Positions 25,434 through 34,200 of a stretch of DNA of 64,000 bases are shown in pieces. Each line of letters begins with the position of its first letter. Within the stretch, counting starts at the first letter, position 1. The position numbers and the translations under genes are program-made. The notes under the pieces were generated by a model. That model worked only from the letters and a program-made list of their open reading frames with translations, did no database searches and was not told the origin of the DNA. The stretch lies in NCBI RefSeq assembly GCF_004167675.1, contig NZ_SEZQ01000009.1. One strand, written 5' to 3'. Source of the stretch: Aliivibrio finisterrensis_A. Lineage in GTDB: Bacteria; Pseudomonadota; Gammaproteobacteria; Enterobacterales; Vibrionaceae.

Positions 25434-27233
25434 ATGATTATTTTGTGGAAATTGCGCGGTTACATAAAAATGTTCTCACGCCAATACATTATCGCCATCA
25501 TCGCATTGCAAGTGGTGGCCTTATTAAGTTTAGTGCCTTCTTGGTTAATCGGCCGAATTATAGATAGCATCAGTGCCAACGAATTAACCATGTCATATTT
25601 GTTGATTCATATTGGTGGTATTGCTCTCTCTGCAATTGCGATGTATGGCTTACGCTATCTATGGCAAAGTCAATTGTATGGGGCTTCTATTGCTATAGCG
25701 AAAGTGCTGCGTCGAGACTTATTTAAAAAGTTTTCAAGGTTGTCACCGTCATTTTATTCTCGTCGAAGTACGGGGGATTTAATGGCTCATGCCACGAATG
25801 ATTTGAATGCGGTTGAAGAGGCAACAGGAATGGGGGTTATGACCTTAGTCGATTCCTTTATCGCCGGTTTGACTGTTATTTTTGGCATGATATTCATTGT
25901 GAGTGGTGAGCTTACTGCTGTTGCACTATTACCGTTTCCGTTATTGGTTTATATCACTAAACATTATGGTACTAATCTGCATAAAACATTTGGTCGTGCG
26001 CAAGCAAGTTTCGCTCATTTAAATGAAGAAGCGCGTGAAACTGTTTCTGGTATTCGTGCCGTTCGTTCTCATGGTATTGGGCAAAGACAAGAGCAACGCT
26101 TTGGTAAAACTCTTGATGAAACATTGGAAGCTAACTTAGCTGTTGCGAAAGTGGACGCCGCTTTTGCACCAACTATCCAATTAATTTACGGATTGTCATT
26201 TGTTATTTCATTGGCTTATGGCGCATGGCTAATCAGCCATGATCAGATCTCTGTGGGGTTGTTTACTACGTTTACGTTATACCTTGGGCAATTATTAGGA
26301 CCATTTCTACAATTTGGTTGGCAGTTTAATGTTTTCCAACGTGGCAGTACGTCGTGGAAACGCTTAGAGGCACTTTTTTCAGAAAAAGAAGAAGTGGCAG
26401 AAGGTACCGTGACATTACCAACTGATGCGAAAGCAACGCTGAATATTAATATCGCTTCATTTTCTTACCAGAATTCGAATCGCCGAGCATTAGAACACAT
26501 TAATATGATGGTAGCTGAAGGTGGCTTTGTTGGTATAACCGGACCAACCGGCAGTGGAAAGAGTACCTTATTACAATTAATCCTAAGGCAGTTCGAGTTA
26601 CAAAGCTCATCAAATATAAGTATTGATGGTCATTCTGTTGAATCATTAACGTTTCATTCATTACGAAGCAAAATGGCGTGGGTTCCACAAAAGCCATTTC
26701 TTTTTTCAGGCTCTATTGCTGAAAATATCGCACTGGCTAAACCGGATGCAACAGAAGAGCAAATTAAACACGTTGCAGAGATGGCGGGAATTAAAAGTGA
26801 AATTGATGCCATGCCTGATGGGTTTAATACTGAATTACGAGAAGGGGGCAGTAATCTTTCTGGTGGGCAACGTCAGCGATTAACACTGGCAAGAGCTTTA
26901 CTATCTGATGCGGATATTCTGTTGTTGGATGATCCATTCAGTGCGTTAGACATTAAAACTGAAGTGATTGTTCGTCGAAATCTAAAGGCAAATTACAGTC
27001 ATAAAACCATGTTATTAGTAACTCAACGTTTACCTAATTTAATCGAAGCAGATCGGATCTTTGTATTAAATGAAGGGCAAATTGAAGAGCAAGGGTCACA
27101 TCATGATCTATTGGCTAATCAAGGTTGGTATTCAATGGTTTACCAACGACAAAGTCAGCTAAATACCGTTATTGAAGATATCCCAAGTGAGAATATTCAA
27201 GGGTCAAAATTAGAGGGGGGATCTCATGCGTGA
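25434..27233 (+). CDS. ABC exporter half-transporter, MdlA-like
   Basis: Fused membrane and ATPase domains, 599 residues. Six hydrophobic segments lie in residues 1-300. Then come Walker A GPTGSGKSTLL, signature LSGGQRQRLTLARAL and Walker B ILLLDDPFSALD, where the catalytic glutamate is replaced by aspartate (LDD). This degenerate site is also found in E. coli MdlA and fits a heterodimer with one active and one weak ATP site. It starts 5 bases after gshA and overlaps the next half-transporter by 8 bases. The start at ATG 25434 has a poor ribosome binding site; ATG 25470 is an alternative. Its place between two glutathione-synthesis genes suggests that it exports the product. Confidence 0.88.
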   Translation: MIILWKLRGYIKMFSRQYIIAIIALQVVALLSLVPSWLIGRIIDSISANELTMSYLLIHIGGIALSAIAMYGLRYLWQSQLYGASIAIAKVLRRDLFKKFSRLSPSFYSRRSTGDLMAHATNDLNAVEEATGMGVMTLVDSFIAGLTVIFGMIFIVSGELTAVALLPFPLLVYITKHYGTNLHKTFGRAQASFAHLNEEARETVSGIRAVRSHGIGQRQEQRFGKTLDETLEANLAVAKVDAAFAPTIQLIYGLSFVISLAYGAWLISHDQISVGLFTTFTLYLGQLLGPFLQFGWQFNVFQRGSTSWKRLEALFSEKEEVAEGTVTLPTDAKATLNINIASFSYQNSNRRALEHINMMVAEGGFVGITGPTGSGKSTLLQLILRQFELQSSSNISIDGHSVESLTFHSLRSKMAWVPQKPFLFSGSIAENIALAKPDATEEQIKHVAEMAGIKSEIDAMPDGFNTELREGGSNLSGGQRQRLTLARALLSDADILLLDDPFSALDIKTEVIVRRNLKANYSHKTMLLVTQRLPNLIEADRIFVLNEGQIEEQGSHHDLLANQGWYSMVYQRQSQLNTVIEDIPSENIQGSKLEGGSHA

Positions 27234-29043
27234 AGACAATGCACAACAGCCTAGTGATGTTTTTTTATTTAAGCGGTTATTAGCCTATTCTTTACCTCAT
27301 AAAGCACGTTTTATTGTCGCCTTTATGATGCTAACGGTAGCGATAAGTGCTGAAATGGCGATTCCATGGCTAGCAAAGATTATCCTTGATGAGGTAATCG
27401 TACCGCAACAGTTTGAGTGGCCACACCTGATTGGTCTTGTTAGCTTGGTGATGGTGTTTTATGTGATCTCGGCGTTATTTACGTATTTGCAAGCCGTATC
27501 ATTTCGTCATAGCGCCTTGTTGGTGATTAATGACGTGAGAAAACAGCTGTTTAATCATGTGTTGAATTTCTCGATCAGTACCTTTGATAAATTATCTGCC
27601 GGTAAATTGGTTTCTTATATTACCAATGATACAGAATCCATGCGTGATATGTTTGTTTCAACGATACCGACGATCATTCAAGGCAGTTTACGCATCATTG
27701 CGATATTTATTGCGATAGCGATTTTGGATTGGCGTTTGATGCTATTGAGCTTGGTATTGATCCCGATATTACTGACAACAATGCATTTGTATCGAAAAAT
27801 CTCAATGCCAGTGTTTAATGGGATTCGAGAGCAGATCAGCAATATCAATGGACGGATTAATGAATCGCTACAAGGAATGGCTCTGATCCAAGCGTTTAAT
27901 CAAGAAAAAGCATTTAAAGAAAAATTTGAGCAAGAAAACCAACGTTGGTTTGAGTTTAGAACCAAATCAATCGCAATAGATAGCTTCATGCTGATCCCAT
28001 TAACCCGTTTAGTGTCGAATCTAACGGCAGCAGGAATTGTGGCGTGGTTTGCTTATGGATCATTAACTACCGCGGTTGAAGTGGGTACGTTATACGCATT
28101 TTTGAACTACATCGAACGTTTCTTTGACCCGTTCCGTCAGCTTTCAATGGAGCTACGTAAATTACAGGTAGCAACGGTTGCATCAAAACGTGTATTTGAG
28201 TTATTGGATGAGCAATCAGAGCAGAACCGCTATCCACAAGAACATGTTGAAATCTCAGCGCCGCATGACATTGAGTTTCGTCATGTTGATTTAAGTTATG
28301 ACGAAGGTAATTTGGTCTTATCTGATGTGAATTTTGTCGCTAAAGGTGGGCAGTTTACAGCGATAGTTGGTCATACAGGCAGCGGCAAAAGCTCGGTGAT
28401 TAATTTATTGATGCGATTCCATCAACAGCAACAAGGCTCTATTTTTATTGGAGATCAGCCGATTGAATCTTTACCTGAAGTCCAATTACGTAAATTATTT
28501 GGTCTGGTTTCTCAAGATCCAACGATTTTTAGTGGTTCAATAAAAGACAATATCGACTTATCTCATGATAGGCCAAACGACGAAAAAGTGATGTTTGCGG
28601 CACAACAAGTTAACGCTGATCACTTTATTAAACGTCTTACTGATGGCTATGATCACCATCCAGGTCACGGTGGTGGTTCGTTTTCTGTAGGAGAGCGACA
28701 ACTGTTAGCTCTGGCTCGTGCCTTATCACATAACCCAAGCATTTTTCTTTTAGATGAGGCAACGGCTAACATTGATAGTGAGACGGAAGAGACAGTAAAA
28801 GCGGCATTAGAAAATATTCGAGATGGGAAAACGGTCATTATGGTCGCGCATCGATTATCAACCATTAAAAATGCCGACCAAATATTAGTAATGAACAAAG
28901 GAAAAGTGGTTCAAAGTGGCACTCATGATGAACTTATTGTGCAAGCGGGTGATTATAGAGAGTTATATTTAACGCAAAAAGCACAAGAAGAAGATGAACA
29001 TCAGAACAGCACGCTGGGGTTAGCTAGCATTACCGCTGCTTGA
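27226..29043 (+). CDS. ABC exporter half-transporter, MdlB-like
   Basis: Second half-exporter, 605 residues: six hydrophobic segments in about residues 15-310, Walker A VGHTGSGKSSVI, and Walker B IFLLDEATANID with the catalytic Glu present. The signature is altered (FSVGERQLLALARAL instead of LSGGQ), exactly the pattern of E. coli MdlB (FSVGQRQ). Together with the preceding protein it should form a heterodimer in which the consensus ATP site combines this protein's Walker B with the partner's LSGGQ. Start ATG 27226 lies within the end of the upstream gene after AGGGGGG. It is 25 bases ahead of the glutathione synthetase start. Confidence 0.88.
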   Translation: MREDNAQQPSDVFLFKRLLAYSLPHKARFIVAFMMLTVAISAEMAIPWLAKIILDEVIVPQQFEWPHLIGLVSLVMVFYVISALFTYLQAVSFRHSALLVINDVRKQLFNHVLNFSISTFDKLSAGKLVSYITNDTESMRDMFVSTIPTIIQGSLRIIAIFIAIAILDWRLMLLSLVLIPILLTTMHLYRKISMPVFNGIREQISNINGRINESLQGMALIQAFNQEKAFKEKFEQENQRWFEFRTKSIAIDSFMLIPLTRLVSNLTAAGIVAWFAYGSLTTAVEVGTLYAFLNYIERFFDPFRQLSMELRKLQVATVASKRVFELLDEQSEQNRYPQEHVEISAPHDIEFRHVDLSYDEGNLVLSDVNFVAKGGQFTAIVGHTGSGKSSVINLLMRFHQQQQGSIFIGDQPIESLPEVQLRKLFGLVSQDPTIFSGSIKDNIDLSHDRPNDEKVMFAAQQVNADHFIKRLTDGYDHHPGHGGGSFSVGERQLLALARALSHNPSIFLLDEATANIDSETEETVKAALENIRDGKTVIMVAHRLSTIKNADQILVMNKGKVVQSGTHDELIVQAGDYRELYLTQKAQEEDEHQNSTLGLASITAA

Positions 29044-29068
29044 ATTATTGAATTTAAGAGTAATTAAA

Positions 29069-30529
29069 ATGAATACAGAAAAAAAACCGTTTGTTTCTCA
29101 ACAAATTATTGAAGACGCTTGTGAGTGGGCGATTATGCACGGTGTGGCTTTTCGACAAGCAGATAATACAGCACGACACTGTCCATTTAGTATCGCCCCA
29201 ATGAGTATTGAGCGCGAAGTGTATAATCATTTATTAGCAGTGACCCCATTGATAACTAAGCTTATTCATAATGTCTCTGAAGATCATGATTTCCTACAAA
29301 CGTCATTAAGTAATATGGCAAAAGCCGATCCTTTCTTTGGTTTATTAATGTCACGACATCAACAATTGCATGGTGATGCAGGTAATAAACTAATTGCCGA
29401 GCGTAAGCCATTATTATTGATGCGAACTGATTTTATGGATGACCGTCAGCACGGCGCAAAAGTCATTGAATTTAATGGCATAGCAGCAGGAATGGGGCCG
29501 TTTGGTCAACGTGCTGCAGAGTTTCACTCATTTATGAAAAATCAATGGCCAGAAACGTATGAACAATGGATTGAAGATAGCTCAGCGGTACCAGCGGATA
29601 ATCATGGCTTAGAGCAATTGGCCTATGGTATTGCAACTACTGCGAGAGCGATTAAAACGGATTTTTCAGACCAAGGTAAACCCACGTTTTTAATGGTGGT
29701 TCAAAAGAATGAAGATAACGTTTATGACCAACATTTACTTGAAGTTGAGCTGCAGAAACAAGGAATACGCACAGTAAGACGCACCTTTGAGCAGTTAAGT
29801 ACTCAACTTTCTAGTGGTGAGAATAAGCGACTGTTACTTGAGAATGTAGGGGCCATTGATGTTGTGTATTTAAGAGCGGGTTATCAATATGAAGATTATT
29901 TCGCACCGGAATTAAATGAGCCTGTGTGCTGCCATACATTAAGTCAAATTAGACTGTTTATCGAGCAGCACCATGTCGCCGTGAATGCCACCATCAGTCA
30001 GCAATTAGCGACCAGTAAAACAATGCAAATGCTATTAACCATGATGCCAGAAAGTGAATATGCACGTTGGGGTCTAAGCCTTGAAGAGGCAAAATTGGTG
30101 AAGAGTGTTTTGGCAGAGATGAAACCCATTAATGTTGAAACGATTAAATGGTTTGAAACAGAAGCGATTCAAAATGAGTGGGTATTAAAAAACCAAGGAG
30201 AAGGTGGTGGGCATTGTATTTTTGGTCAGGATATAGCGGAAAAATTAAATCAGTTAGCACCAGAAGAATATGATGCATGGGCGTTAATGCAACGCTTATA
30301 TCCACATGAACGTGATACGCCAACCATTGCCATTCGTGATGGTGAGCAAACGCTAGTGAACGATTTGGTCAGTGAAATTGGCTTATTTACGGCGTATTAC
30401 AAGGGTAAACCAGTGACAGAGTTTGACGGTTATGCAGGGTATTTAATTCGCAGTAAACCTGCCAGTGAAAACGAAGGTGGGATCCACAGCGGCAAAGGTA
30501 TTTTAGATTCATTGGTATTAATTGATTAA
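29069..30529 (+). CDS. eukaryotic-type glutathione synthetase (ATP-grasp, GSS family)
   Basis: Predicted to add glycine (or another amino acid) to gamma-glutamylcysteine. Unlike bacterial GshB, it matches the eukaryotic GSS family: MRTDFMDD (118-125), KVIEFNGIAAGMG (131-143) with the Glu134/Asn136 metal and substrate pair, AIDVVYLRAGYQYEDY (262-277), the glycine-rich loop VLKNQGEGGGHCIFG (372-386), and a C-terminal substrate loop DGYAGYLIRSK (453-463) ending GGIHSGKGILDS. Length 486 fits the family (about 470-490). I chose ATG 29069 (AAGAG 8 bases upstream) over an upstream in-frame TTG at 29048. It closes the operon gshA-mdlA-mdlB-gss. Substrate identity is an inference; family members vary in the last amino acid added (glycine or beta-alanine). 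Confidence 0.82.
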   Translation: MNTEKKPFVSQQIIEDACEWAIMHGVAFRQADNTARHCPFSIAPMSIEREVYNHLLAVTPLITKLIHNVSEDHDFLQTSLSNMAKADPFFGLLMSRHQQLHGDAGNKLIAERKPLLLMRTDFMDDRQHGAKVIEFNGIAAGMGPFGQRAAEFHSFMKNQWPETYEQWIEDSSAVPADNHGLEQLAYGIATTARAIKTDFSDQGKPTFLMVVQKNEDNVYDQHLLEVELQKQGIRTVRRTFEQLSTQLSSGENKRLLLENVGAIDVVYLRAGYQYEDYFAPELNEPVCCHTLSQIRLFIEQHHVAVNATISQQLATSKTMQMLLTMMPESEYARWGLSLEEAKLVKSVLAEMKPINVETIKWFETEAIQNEWVLKNQGEGGGHCIFGQDIAEKLNQLAPEEYDAWALMQRLYPHERDTPTIAIRDGEQTLVNDLVSEIGLFTAYYKGKPVTEFDGYAGYLIRSKPASENEGGIHSGKGILDSLVLID

Positions 30530-30548
30530 TAAGCTTTATTATTAATAC

Positions 30549-30603
30549 AAAGCCCAACCTTTGGAATTCATTCTGAAGTGACTCCGTAAAGTTGGGCTTT
30601 CTC
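30549..30603. terminator. terminator after glutathione synthetase operon (bidirectional, ancestral ssrA side)
   Basis: AAAGCCCAAC (30549-30558) pairs with GTTGGGCTTT (30591-30600) around a 32-base loop. It ends the gss operon. Read on the minus strand it would also have ended tmRNA transcription before islands were inserted, because a tmRNA-end-like sequence follows directly. Confidence 0.75.
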
Positions 30604-30606
30604 AAG

Positions 30607-30615
30607 CGTTTGGTG
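30607..30615 (-). other. left-most tmRNA-end-like remnant (candidate attL of first island)
   Basis: CGTTTGGTG matches the start of the ssrA 3' end as it appears on the plus strand (TTTGGTGG at 56513-56520). Including the terminator arm just before it, the 27 bases 30589-30615 match 35843-35869 with about three differences. After TTTGGTG the tmRNA similarity is lost, so this is a degraded or very short core. Confidence 0.45.
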
Positions 30616-30680
30616 TGCTTTTTTTTGTTCTTATCTCGAATTATTTTAATTCACTCTTCTTAGCTTAATACACATAAAAA

Positions 30681-30758
30681 ACAACTTATGAGTTGTATTT
30701 ATCAACCAATACAACGTGTAAGTTGTTTTTTTCTCTAAAATTACAACTAAAGTGTTGT
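30681..30758. repeat. three phased 16-bp palindromes ACAAC-N6-GTTGT
   Basis: Copies at 30681-30696, 30711-30726 and 30743-30758 each have exact ACAAC and GTTGT arms with variable six-base centres (TTATGA, GTGTAA, TAAAGT). Their starts are 30 and 32 bases apart, close to three helical turns, so a dimeric protein would bind all three on one face of the DNA. They lie 30 bases before a broken serine resolvase. They may be a recombination (res-like) site or a multi-operator promoter. Confidence 0.75.
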
Positions 30759-30787
30759 ATATGATTTTGTCGTAATATTAGTGTCGA

Positions 30788-31021
30788 AGGTAAGTTGATG
30801 CTTCAGGTGTTTTGGCGTTTGCTGAATTTGAGCGGAATAGAATTAGGGAGCGAACTAAGGAAGGGCTAGAGAGAGCCAAAGCCGAGAGCAAAAATCTTGG
30901 AAGGCCATCAGTCCAAGCTACCACGGCTTCTGTTTAAGCAGAGAAAGCGGGAGGGCTGTCGAAGTCTAAAGTTGTGGACGCGTTTGGTTTAGGTATTGCT
31001 ACGGTGGAACAAGTAAGGTAA
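30788..31021 (+). pseudogene. serine recombinase (resolvase/invertase) C-terminal remnant
   Basis: Reading begins in one frame as GKLMLQV (conserved before the long helix E of resolvases), shifts by one base near 30809, and continues as AFAEFERNRIRERTKEGLER then AKAESKNLGRPS, the classic resolvase hinge. An in-frame TAA follows soon after (GTT TAA GCA, at about 30937). The remaining frame (SKVVDAFGLGIATVEQVR) looks like the C-terminal helix-turn-helix before a second stop. The catalytic serine domain is missing altogether. Clear decay: 5' truncation, one frameshift, one internal stop. Confidence 0.8.
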
Positions 31022-31201
31022 TGGGGTGTAGGCTAACAAACTTTTACCCTATTTAAATTTAAACTGTTTACCCTTCGCGCTTCAGTGTGTGTAATTTGGC
31101 CTACTTTTTCTAATCAGTGTAGTGTCCAGGCTTCTGTAGGGCTACCAGTCTATGAACTAGCTACTGCATCCGCACATATACCCCATTGAATCAAGAGGTA
31201 A

Positions 31202-34200
31202 ATGCTAGACAATTACCATGGATATGAGAATATAAAATCAGTGATACCTTCTTCATCAGGAACATTTCATAGTATGATCATCCATCATGTACCGATAGAG
31301 CGCCGATTCGCAAACCCCTCTGAAAAACACCTTGTCGAACCCGACTTTTTGTCGTTATGGGGTGAAAATACATCTGGCAGTCTGAGTTGGGATGATTTTA
31401 AGGACAACCGTTGTGTCGTTGTGCTCGCTGATGGTAAATGTGGCAAAACTCATGAGTTTAAAAGACGAAATGAAATACTCAGGGCTAACGGGAATATATC
31501 GTTTTTCATTCCGCTTGAGCAGCTCCAAGACAGTGAAGTTCTAGATATATTGTCAGTTGAAGATGAATATACATGGGAAGATTGGCTTGCAGCCCCTGAT
31601 CAGACGGCAGTGTTCTTTTTGGATGCTGTAGATGAGCTTAAGCTTCGCCAAGGAACGCTTCGTAAGGCTTTGAGGAAAATTAAAGGTACTCTCGGCGAAG
31701 CTCTATCGAGAGCAAGGTTTTTTATATCTTGTCGTCCAAGTGATTGGAATGAGGAGTTGGACGTTAAAGCCCTATCAACAATACTGCCGCCGGGAAAAAT
31801 AGACCAGACACAGTTACAACCTATAGACGGAGAGCAAGTTTTCTTACAGGTTATTTCTCGTAAGGAATGGGCTAGTAATAAAACTGAGCGGGAGATTGAA
31901 GATCATGACTCCCCTGACAAGATCAGAGTGGTAAGCCTTCTACCTTTTACTCAAAGCGAAGCTTTGGAATTTGCGAAGCTATACTCTCCAAGTGCCTCAG
32001 AACAGTTTAATCACCAATTATCAGAAAAAGAACTTTGGCACTTATATCGTTTCCCTTACGAAATTATGTCGGCTCTCGATCAATTAGCGGAGCAAGGGAA
32101 ATTAGGTAATTTAGAGGAGCAACTTGTTTATGGCATTAACCAAAAGCTTCGCGAAATATCAGATAAAAAGCGGAACTGTCTTAGTCAAGACAAAGCACTC
32201 GATGGTGCAGAACGAGTAGCGTTAGCTTTTTTTATGACTAAAACGAGATCAATAAAGTCAACCTCTAGTGCAAGTAAAGAAAGCACCCTAAAGATTCAAG
32301 ATGTTCTGACTGATTGGACATTTGATGAATGTGCGGAGCTACTTGGTAAGCCTATCTTTGACCCTACAGGAGTTGGAGCATTCAGGTTCCACCATCGTTC
32401 TACCCAAGAGTATCTGGCTGCGTTGCGCCTGAGAAAGTTAAGGGAGTTAGGTCTCAATACAAATGACTTATTTAGCCAGTTATTCGCGCGCGTAAAGAAT
32501 GAAGAAGTAGTAATTCCAAGTATGGAACCAGTGACGGCGTGGTTAGCTCTGTGGTACCCCGATATATACAACGAGGTTAAAGCACGCTCCCCTTCTTTGA
32601 TGTTTCGTCAAGGAATCCCCGCTTTGCTTACAGTTGATTGCCGTGCAGAGCTTATTCGCAAATACGTTGATATGTACTCGCAAGATAAAACGTGGCGCGG
32701 TATACGAATTGGTTTTTCCGATCTAAAACGATTGGCGACACCAGAGCTATCACATGTTATTCGCGAGTTGTGGGATAAAGCTTATTCAGGACTTGATACG
32801 CGGGAGTTACTTTTAGATCTTATCTACTTGACTCCAATGCCAAAGTGTACTGACTTGGCATTAAAAGCATTATTTGATGAGGGATTACCTATTCAGCAAA
32901 GAACTTATGCTGGATGGAGTGTGCTTGAATTTGGAGAACAAGAACAGAAAGAGAAAGTCGGAAAAGCTGTTATTAAGGGGGAGTGGCCACACAAACTGGT
33001 TCGAAGCATATTAAGCAATCTTATTCCAGAAGCTCTCTGTGTATTTGATTTCTTGGCAGTTGCTAAGTCTTTGCCTGAGAACCCTAACAACGTGCATGGG
33101 GTTGGCTATTCTTTAATGAATGCAATCAAGTCTGAATTGCTATCAAAAGAGAAAAAGTCGTGGCTTAGAGATGAGCTTGCTCAAGCTGTATGGGATACTC
33201 GGAGTGATGAGAGTCGTATCTACAACGGTAATTCAAAATACAACCATTTTGTGGACGCTGTAATCCAAGCTTGCTTTTTAACCGTGCCTGCTGAAAAAGA
33301 GAATGTTGATGAGTGGGCTTGGTGTCTTACTGTCGCTTTTCACTTCGGGGAGCGTAGAACAAGTATTATTGCGAGTGACGAGACCAAAGCACTGGTCAAG
33401 TTGTTGTCACAAAATTTAAAGCTTAGGGAAGCATATTATTGGGCTTGCTTATGCTTAGTAGAAGAGCTTGAGAGTTATGATAGTTTCATCTTTAGCGATT
33501 ATCTTATTGATTATGAAAATATATTATCTCCATTCACTATTAACGATCTTTTGTGGTTAGAACGAGCTTTTATTGAGAGCGAATCAAAAAATAAAAAGGA
33601 CGCCGCCTTTTATCAAATAATTCAGCTTGTTAAACATGAATCCTCTTCAAGAGCAATTGAGTTCTTGTCTTCATCACTTTCTGCGGGTACTGAATATGCA
33701 GATATGTTAGAGCGAACCTTAACCCCTCCCGAACGAGAGCCTGATGAATACGAGCTTGAACATCGCCAAAAAATGGAAAAATTTGCTGAAGAGGAAGCAA
33801 AAAGGGTCGAAGATTGGATGGATTGGAGGGACGAGGTTCTTGCTAGTGAGGATTTTTGTTTAGGTGAGGATGAATATGAGAACACGATTTACAACCTGTT
33901 CAGATTTCTAGAACAGAGTCGTGAGCGTTCGACGTGGGGCGGGTGGGACTCTAATCTAATTGAAAGAGCCTTTTCCAAAAAATTTGTCGATGCCCTGAGA
34001 CCAAGGCTATCAGACTATTGGAAGGTAACGGATGTTCAGCTATTCAGTGAACGAAGTAGTGAAGCTAAGAACTCTTTTTCTAATCAGACCTTAATGGCTC
34101 TTACAGCAGTTAAGTGCGACTCTGAAAGTATGTGTTGGCCGATAGGTTTGACTGATGAGCAGATTCGTCATGCTGTAAAGATCTCAACTATCGAACTCAA

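Noticed and set aside
30549..30600. A small gene overlapping the gss terminator on the minus strand
   Set aside because: The frame runs through the terminator hairpin and the end of the synthetase gene and has no ribosome binding site; it is a shadow frame.
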